From Oryzicola mucosus (lineage in GTDB: Bacteria > Pseudomonadota > Alphaproteobacteria > Rhizobiales > Rhizobiaceae): 64,000 bases of DNA. Positions 59,079-64,000 of the stretch are shown in pieces. The notes beneath the pieces are model-generated. The model was not told the DNA's origin and made no database searches. It saw nothing but the letters and a program-made list of their open reading frames with translations. How positions within the stretch are numbered: the stretch's first letter is position 1; the number at the start of each line of letters is the position of its first letter. The stretch spans positions 124,001 to 188,000 of the forward strand of contig NZ_JACVVX010000002.1 of assembly GCF_014534685.1 (NCBI RefSeq), read 5' to 3'. Made by a program: the position numbers and the translations under genes.

Positions 59079-60152
59079 ATGGTTTCCGTTGCCCAGCCAT
59101 GCACCATTGAAGCAAAGCTGAACCCCCGTCCGCGCAGACGTCTTTCAAGCACGCCGACGCCGCAATGGGACGCCATCTTCCAGCAATATCTCGGCTACTC
59201 GCCGGGTGGTTATGCCTATTGCATCGGGCAGAACGGCACGCTGGTCGATTCCGGCTCATGGGGCTATGCGCGGATGCCGCAGGATACCTCGGACGGGCAG
59301 GGCATCCCGTTCACGGTAGACAGCCGCTGCAACCTCGCCAGCGTTTCCAAGACGGTGACCGCCACGGCCGTCTTCAAGATGGTGCAACGCGGCTGGATCA
59401 AAAGCGTCAACCAGCAATTCTGGCCGTTTATCGAAGCGCTCTACCCCAATCTGCAGCCTGCTCCGGGCGTGAAGACCGTGACCATCGCGGAGCTTCTGAC
59501 GATGACCGCGCGCCTGCCGGAAAACGGAACGCTCTACTCGTCCGACAGCGCCGACGGTTTCGTTGAGCAATATCTGGGGTCGAACGGCGTGCTGCCGCGC
59601 CAGCTCTACGTCTATTCCAACACCAATTTCACCATCCTGCAGGCGATGATCGACAGCATCTGCCAACAGCAGGGCCTGACCGATTATGTCAGCTGGGTGC
59701 AATCGGAAATCCTGACGCCACTCGGCATCGACACCAGCATCTTCAGCCCTGTTCCCGACGACCCGTCATGGGCGACGCTCAGCTACGATCCGTCTTCACC
59801 CGAAGCCCAAGGTTATTACTGGCCGGAAATGCAGTGCGTCGGCCCGGGCGGCTGGATCTCCTCGGCATCGGCCTTGCTGACCTATCTGATGGGTTTCCGC
59901 GACAACACGGTGCTGCTGCCCGAATACAGCGACTTCATGATGCAGCGTATGCTGGGCTGGTATCCCGGCGCGACCACCTATGGGCTGGCCTATCATCACA
60001 ATGGCGGCCTCACCCAAAATGTCGGCAGCCTCAGCATGGGATTGAGCACCGGCATCATCCAGTTGCCCAACGGCTACGACGCTGTGCTGTTGTCCAACAA
60101 GCCGGTCGACGACATTATCGGCCTGATGCTGGAAGCGTTCGACGCGACGTGA
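59079..60152 (+). CDS. Serine hydrolase, beta-lactamase/penicillin-binding-protein-like, no signal peptide
   Basis: 357 residues from the ATG at 59079, 6 bases after GGAG. Class C beta-lactamase-like fold: catalytic SxxK in LASVSKTVTATAVF (about 87-100), Tyr-Ser-Asn in YVYSNTNFTIL (about 176-186), and HHNGG (about 307-311) in place of the KTG box. It has no signal peptide, so it is cytoplasmic or exported by another route. Codon use is somewhat less GC-driven and residues are richer in Gln, Tyr and Asn than neighbours, possibly foreign. Esterase or peptidase activity is more likely than lactam resistance. Confidence 0.82.
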   Translation: MVSVAQPCTIEAKLNPRPRRRLSSTPTPQWDAIFQQYLGYSPGGYAYCIGQNGTLVDSGSWGYARMPQDTSDGQGIPFTVDSRCNLASVSKTVTATAVFKMVQRGWIKSVNQQFWPFIEALYPNLQPAPGVKTVTIAELLTMTARLPENGTLYSSDSADGFVEQYLGSNGVLPRQLYVYSNTNFTILQAMIDSICQQQGLTDYVSWVQSEILTPLGIDTSIFSPVPDDPSWATLSYDPSSPEAQGYYWPEMQCVGPGGWISSASALLTYLMGFRDNTVLLPEYSDFMMQRMLGWYPGATTYGLAYHHNGGLTQNVGSLSMGLSTGIIQLPNGYDAVLLSNKPVDDIIGLMLEAFDAT

Positions 60153-60197
60153 AATTGGCGGCGGAGGGATGATGGCCCCGCGTAAAGCCACGTCCCT

Positions 60198-61685
60198 TCA
60201 ATGCACTGGCATACTCGCCGAGCTGGCATCTGCCTTGTCATGAACACCGAACCGGTCGATCATGGTTGCACTTGCCTCGTTGAAACCCACCACATCGACA
60301 TCCACACCGTTGCGTCTGTATTTCAGGACCACCTTATCCAGCGCTGCCACCGAGGTGATGTCCCAGAGATGCGCTTGGCTCACATCGATGACGACTTTGC
60401 GCACCGGTGTGGTGAAGTCGAACGCCGTGACGAAGCTTTCCGCGGAGGCAAAGAAGATCTGCCCGGTGACGGAATAGGTTTTTTCCTGACCGTCGGCCTG
60501 CGTCACCACGTTAACGCGGAACATCTTGGCCACTTTGCCCGCGAAGAACACGCCCGATAGCAGCACGCCCACCAGAACGCCTTTCGCAAGATCGTGCGTT
60601 GTTACCACTGTCACCACGGTTGCGAGCATGACAATGGACGACGGCAGCGGATTGCGCCTCAGGTCGAGGATCGACCGCCAGGAGAACGTGCCGATCGACA
60701 CCATGATCATCACCGCCACCAGTGCGGCCATGGGAATGATCCTGACCAGATCATCGAGCACGAGGATCAAAAACAGCAGGAATGCACCGGCGATGAAGGT
60801 CGAAAGTCGCCCGCGTCCGCCGGACGTGACGTTGATCACGGACTGGCCGATCATCGCGCAGCCGCCCATGCCGCCGATCAACGCGGAGGCGATGTTGCTT
60901 GATCCCTGACCGATGCATTCCTGGCTCTTGTTGCTGGGCGTGTCGGTCATGTCGTCGACGATCTGTGCTGTCAAAAGCGATTCCAACAGCCCGACCGCGG
61001 CCAGCGTGATCGAGTATGGAAGGATGATCCGCAGCGTCTCCAGCGTGAACGGAACCTGCGGCAGTGCGAGAACCGGGAAGGAAGAAGGCAGTTCGCCCAA
61101 GTCGCCGACGGTCCGCAGGTCCATGCCCGTCCACCAGGCAATGGCAGTCAGGACCGCGATGGCCACAAGCGGCGAGGGGACTGCCTTGGTGATCCGCGGG
61201 AACAGGTAGATGATGGCAAGGCCGGCGGCGATCATCCAGTAGGTTTGCACGGGCACATTGATGAGTTCCGGAAGCTGAGCCATGAAGATCAGGATCGCCA
61301 AGGCGTTGACGAAACCGGTGATGACCGAGCGGGACACGAAGCGCATCAGCCGGCCGAGCTTCGCAAACCCGGCGACGATCTGCAGGAGGCCCATCAGTAT
61401 GGTCGCAGCGAACAGATATTGCAGGCCGTAATCCTTCACCAGCGACACCATCACCACGGCGGTGGCGGCAGTGGCGGCAGAGATCATTCCCGGCCGTCCG
61501 CCGGTGAAGGCACAAACACAGGCGATTGCGAAGGAGGCAAACAGCCCGACTTTCGGATCGACACCGGCAATCACGGAGAACCCGATGGCTTCCGGGATGA
61601 GCGCCAGCGCAACGACAATGCCGGAGAGGATATCGCCACGAATGTTGGAGAACCATTCAAGGCGGTAGGTGCTGAGATTTTTCAT
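60198..61685 (-). CDS. SulP family anion transporter with STAS domain
   Basis: 495 residues from the ATG at 61685; the frame extends to an ATG at 61805 that has its own weak ribosome site (AGAGGT), so 40 more residues are possible. About 10-12 membrane segments with the SulP signature [23 protein letters not shown] (about 25-47). The C-terminal STAS domain (about 400-490) includes [23 protein letters not shown]. Carries sulfate, bicarbonate or other small anions; the substrate cannot be told from sequence. Convergent with the serine hydrolase. Confidence 0.9.
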   Translation of the reverse strand: MKNLSTYRLEWFSNIRGDILSGIVVALALIPEAIGFSVIAGVDPKVGLFASFAIACVCAFTGGRPGMISAATAATAVVMVSLVKDYGLQYLFAATILMGLLQIVAGFAKLGRLMRFVSRSVITGFVNALAILIFMAQLPELINVPVQTYWMIAAGLAIIYLFPRITKAVPSPLVAIAVLTAIAWWTGMDLRTVGDLGELPSSFPVLALPQVPFTLETLRIILPYSITLAAVGLLESLLTAQIVDDMTDTPSNKSQECIGQGSSNIASALIGGMGGCAMIGQSVINVTSGGRGRLSTFIAGAFLLFLILVLDDLVRIIPMAALVAVMIMVSIGTFSWRSILDLRRNPLPSSIVMLATVVTVVTTHDLAKGVLVGVLLSGVFFAGKVAKMFRVNVVTQADGQEKTYSVTGQIFFASAESFVTAFDFTTPVRKVVIDVSQAHLWDITSVAALDKVVLKYRRNGVDVDVVGFNEASATMIDRFGVHDKADASSASMPVH

Positions 61686-61905
61686 GGGGATTCCGCAAAC
61701 GCTCGACGCACCGGGTTCATCATCCGGCTGCACAAGGGAGCGTGTCTTTGCGTTGTCTGGCGGATCGGCGGCCAGAAGAGCCACCCGGAATTTCACCGGG
61801 TCCATGTTGATGGACCTCTATAGCGGCAAAGTTCGCCGCGATGCAATATGCGGAGCGTGGGTGAGGGGTTTCTGGTCGGATCCTCACGCCAATCGTCGTT
61901 ATCGG

Positions 61906-62307
61906 CTACTTCTTCTTCACGATATTCAGTGCCACCGCCGCCAGGATCAACCCCTTCAACGCTTCTTCATCGATGGTGTCGCCCTCGTGGATGTCGATGG
62001 CGCGGCGGGTGTTGCCGTCCAGGCTGGAGTTGAACAGCTTTTTGGGATCGTCCAGCGAAGCGCCCTTGGCGAAGGTCAGTTTCACGACCGACTTGTAGGT
62101 CTCGCCGGTGCAGAGAATGCCGGAGTGCTCCCACACCGGAACGCCGCGCCACTTCCATGTCTCGACAACCTCCGGGTCGGCCCGCCTGATGAGGGCGCGG
62201 ACGCGGGCGAGGGTTTCGCCGCGCCAGTCGCCCAGCTCCTCTATCCGCGCATCGATACGGTGCGAGGCGGAGGGTTCGGTTTCATTCGTTGCCGGTTTGG
62301 TCGGCAT
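61906..62307 (-). CDS. DUF1801 protein (YdhG-like), copy 1
   Basis: 133 residues from the ATG at 62307, with GGGAG 7 bases upstream. DUF1801 domain: LARVRALIRRADPEVVETWKWRGVPVWEHSGILCTGETYKSVVKLTFAKGASLDDPKKLFN. No signal peptide or membrane segment. Functions proposed for the family include an iron chaperone, without firm evidence for this branch. A paralogue lies 22 bases upstream in the same direction, probably in the same transcript. Confidence 0.85.
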   Translation of the reverse strand: MPTKPATNETEPSASHRIDARIEELGDWRGETLARVRALIRRADPEVVETWKWRGVPVWEHSGILCTGETYKSVVKLTFAKGASLDDPKKLFNSSLDGNTRRAIDIHEGDTIDEEALKGLILAAVALNIVKKK

Positions 62308-62329
62308 GATGTCGCTCCCAATTTCAAAG

Positions 62330-62782
62330 TCACATTTTTTCGCCGGGCAGTCGGCTCGCCTGTGTCACCCAGTCGGTGAATTGAGTCTCGTCGATGGCCT
62401 CGTTCTCATGGATGTCGAGATAGCGGACATCCTTCTGCTTGGAGGCTCCGGGCGGCACGGGCTGCAGGGATGCGCCGCGGAAGAACGCCACCTTCACGTA
62501 TTTCGTGAAGCAGTGCATGCTCATGAACCAGCCTTGGCCCTCAATGCCATAAAACGGCGAATTCCATTTCACGGCCTTGCTAACCTGGGGAACAGCGCGG
62601 ACGATCAGCGCATCGATTTGCTGCCCGATATCGCGTTTCCAGCCCGGCATGGCGGCGATATAGGCCTGCACCGGTTCGTCGCCATAGCCCTTGGCGATTT
62701 GAGGATTGCCGCCCGACAGCAGAACCGGCTCGTCGGGCTTTTTGTTTGCAGACTTCGCCGGCTTTCCGGATGGTTCCTTCAT
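62330..62782 (-). CDS. DUF1801 protein (YdhG-like), copy 2
   Basis: 150 residues from the ATG at 62782, with GGAGG 7 bases upstream. A Lys/Pro-rich N terminus (KPAKSANKKPDEP), then a DUF1801 domain: IDALIVRAVPQVSKAVKWNSPFYGIEGQGWFMSMHCFTKYVKVAFFRGASL, with YLDIHENEAIDE matching copy 1's AIDIHEGDTIDE. The two share the W-x-x-P-x-[W/Y] and K-V-x-[F/A] blocks but differ overall, so the duplication is old. First gene of the pair; shares the upstream gap with the TPP riboswitch. Confidence 0.85.
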   Translation of the reverse strand: MKEPSGKPAKSANKKPDEPVLLSGGNPQIAKGYGDEPVQAYIAAMPGWKRDIGQQIDALIVRAVPQVSKAVKWNSPFYGIEGQGWFMSMHCFTKYVKVAFFRGASLQPVPPGASKQKDVRYLDIHENEAIDETQFTDWVTQASRLPGEKM

Positions 62783-62904
62783 CGGTGGTCCTCCAACTGG
62801 CCTGCAAACATATCACCGCCAGACAGTTGCCTCCAGGCTTCGGGCGTGAGCGAATGCTTTTGCACCGCTTGACAGCACAGTCTTCGCCGCTATTGTCCGG
62901 CCCA

Positions 62905-62988
62905 TCCGAGGGGTGCACCGAACGGTGCTGAGATGGCGTGGAGCCGGACCCTTGAACCTGATCCGGGTCATGCCGGCGTAGGAACGGA
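62905..62988 (+). promoter_or_regulatory. TPP riboswitch (THI element)
   Basis: Clear thiamin-pyrophosphate riboswitch: closing stem TCCG (62905-62908)/CGGA (62985-62988), GAGGGGTGC, hairpin GCACC/GGTGC, the conserved CTGAGAT at 62928-62934, then ACCCTTGAACCTGATC and GCCGGCGTAGG. It should lower expression of the downstream transporter genes when thiamin pyrophosphate is plentiful. The expression platform lies between 62989 and the ribosome site. Confidence 0.95.
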
Positions 62989-63063
62989 ACTAGGGTTTCT
63001 CCCGCACTTCTGGCTCTTTCCGCCATGCACCGGGTCTTCTGGCGAAAGCCTGAAGGGACTGAG

Positions 63064-63915
63064 GTGGGAAGACCGTTTGACCCGACCAGACGCTCCGCAT
63101 TGCCCATGGCGCTGGGCCTGGGCCGTGTTGCGCAGGCTGTGGCCGGCGGGTTGCTGGCGGTGCTCCTGATCTGGCAGCTCGCAATCTGGCTGTTTGCGCC
63201 GCCCGCCTTCATTTTGCCCGCGCCGGCCGCCGTTGCCGCCCAACTGGTGCTGCGCGCGGAGTTTCTTGCCCGCAACGCCGTGCTCACCTTCTCCGAAGCC
63301 TGCCTCGGCCTGTTGGCGGGCACGCTGGCGGGTGCGCTTGTGGCCATCGGCATCGCAGCGCTGCCGCGCATCGGCAGCGTCGTCTGGCCGCTGGTGCTGG
63401 TGCTGCAGGCGCTGCCGGTCTTCGCCATCGCGCCGCTTCTGGTCATCTGGTTCGGCTTCGGCATGGCGTCGAAAGTGGTGATGACGTCGCTGATCGTCTT
63501 CTTTCCCGTCGCCTCCGCCTTTGCCGACGGCATCCGCCGCACCGACCGCGCCGTGCTCGATGCCTGCGCGCTGACCCCTGCCAGCCCGCTTCAGGTGCTG
63601 CGTCTCATCCGCGTGCCGCTGGCGCTGCCCTATTTCGTCTCTGGCGTGAAGGTCGCCGCCCCGCTCGCGCCGCTGGGCGCGGTGGTGGGCGAGTGGGTCG
63701 GCTCGGCGGGCGGTCTCGGCTTCGTCATGCTGCAGGCCAATGCCCGCATGCAGACGGCTGAGGTCTTTGCCGCGCTGGTGTTCATCGCGGTTCTCACGCT
63801 CGTGCTTCGCGCACTGGTCGATGCCGTCACCGCCCCGCTTGCGCCCTGGGCGCGCGAGACCGCGCCCGAACGCGCCTCCCGTTTCATCATGCCTCGAAAG
63901 GAAATTTCCACGTGA
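63064..63915 (+). CDS. thiX: ABC transporter permease for thiamin precursor (ThiX-like)
   Basis: 283 residues from the GTG at 63064, 5 bases after AAGGGA; an ATG at 63025 is in frame but has no ribosome site. About six membrane segments with the binding-protein-dependent permease loop (RRTDRAVLDACALTPASPLQVLRLIRVPLALPYFVSG, EAA-type). Immediately behind a TPP riboswitch and overlapping a gene for an exported NMT1-like protein, so it most likely imports the pyrimidine precursor HMP or its formylamino form. Without that context it would be a generic NitT/TauT permease. Confidence 0.88.
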   Translation: MGRPFDPTRRSALPMALGLGRVAQAVAGGLLAVLLIWQLAIWLFAPPAFILPAPAAVAAQLVLRAEFLARNAVLTFSEACLGLLAGTLAGALVAIGIAALPRIGSVVWPLVLVLQALPVFAIAPLLVIWFGFGMASKVVMTSLIVFFPVASAFADGIRRTDRAVLDACALTPASPLQVLRLIRVPLALPYFVSGVKVAAPLAPLGAVVGEWVGSAGGLGFVMLQANARMQTAEVFAALVFIAVLTLVLRALVDAVTAPLAPWARETAPERASRFIMPRKEIST

Positions 63916-64000
63916 TCCGTGCTCTTGCCCTTGCCGCCGGCCTCGCCGTCGCCGCACTCCCCACGCCGGCCTCGGCGGCCGACAAACTGTCGGTGCTGCT
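63912..64000 (+). CDS. thiY: Thiamin-precursor substrate-binding protein (ThiY-like), partial
   Basis: Starts with GTG at 63912, overlapping the permease stop (GTGA), behind AAAGGA; it runs off the end of the window. The 29 visible residues form a signal peptide (ALALAAGLAVAALPTPASAA) and then DKLSVLL, the usual beginning of ThiY/NMT1-type binding proteins. Assignment rests on operon position and these few residues. Confidence 0.75.
   Translation, partial: MIRALALAAGLAVAALPTPASAADKLSVL

Overview
The window looks like chromosomal DNA of an alphaproteobacterium of the order Rhizobiales, most likely the Mesorhizobium/Aminobacter side of Phyllobacteriaceae. I infer this from GC-rich codon use and from lineage-typical genes: the Omp10 lipoprotein, the motility regulators VisN/VisR and FtcR (Rem), FlaF, the ChvE-GguA-GguB sugar transporter beside a LysR regulator, homospermidine synthase, an alanine-racemase-fold ornithine decarboxylase behind a speF-like leader RNA, and rhizobial mosaic intergenic repeats. 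No rRNA, tRNA, CRISPR array, phage or insertion sequence was recognised.

Layout. 1-7 kb: gltB and gltD (glutamate synthase) split by a VapBC-type toxin-antitoxin pair. 7-16 kb: envelope genes (SGNH-like protein, MltB-type transglycosylase, galU, beta-barrel protein, arabinose-5-phosphate isomerase, NfeD/SPFH pair) and hemH. 16-26 kb, all on the minus strand: a 5'-nucleotidase fused to LysM, a phenylacetate-CoA-ligase-like protein, omp10, homospermidine synthase, pabB plus a PabC-like gene, and oligoendopeptidase F. 26-33 kb: an orphan sigma-54 response regulator, a DUF882 cell-wall protein, eda, an N-acetylmuramidase, trhO and a TerB-like protein. 33-41 kb: an SDR, an aminotransferase, an acetyltransferase, a second toxin-antitoxin pair (RelE type), a nickel/cobalt exporter with a DUF1007 partner, and amidase plus LysR.

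41-48 kb: ornithine decarboxylase with its structured leader, an acetyltransferase, a MerR-regulated carboxymuconolactone-decarboxylase-like gene, an SCP2 protein behind a perfect operator-like palindrome, then five genes made up of FlaF, FtcR, an unknown protein, VisR and VisN. These are motility master regulators with no flagellar structural gene in sight. 48-59 kb: a sugar island with a lyxose-isomerase-like protein, a GbpR-like LysR regulator, ChvE, GguA, GguB, GguC, an SDR dehydrogenase, an aldose epimerase and a semialdehyde dehydrogenase. Together they fit uptake and non-phosphorylating oxidation of pentoses/galactose to a 2-oxoacid; this is inference. 59-64 kb: a serine hydrolase, a SulP transporter, two DUF1801 paralogues, and a TPP riboswitch ahead of a thiamin-precursor ABC transporter that runs off the end.

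I did not find an obviously new multi-gene system. The best leads are the toxin-antitoxin pair inside gltBD with a changed toxin active site, the SGNH protein that lacks both catalytic residues, the 5'-nucleotidase-LysM fusion, the detached motility regulators, and several unannotated operators and RNA structures (speF-like leader, MerR-type promoter, LiuR-like palindrome, competing hairpins in the ggu operon).
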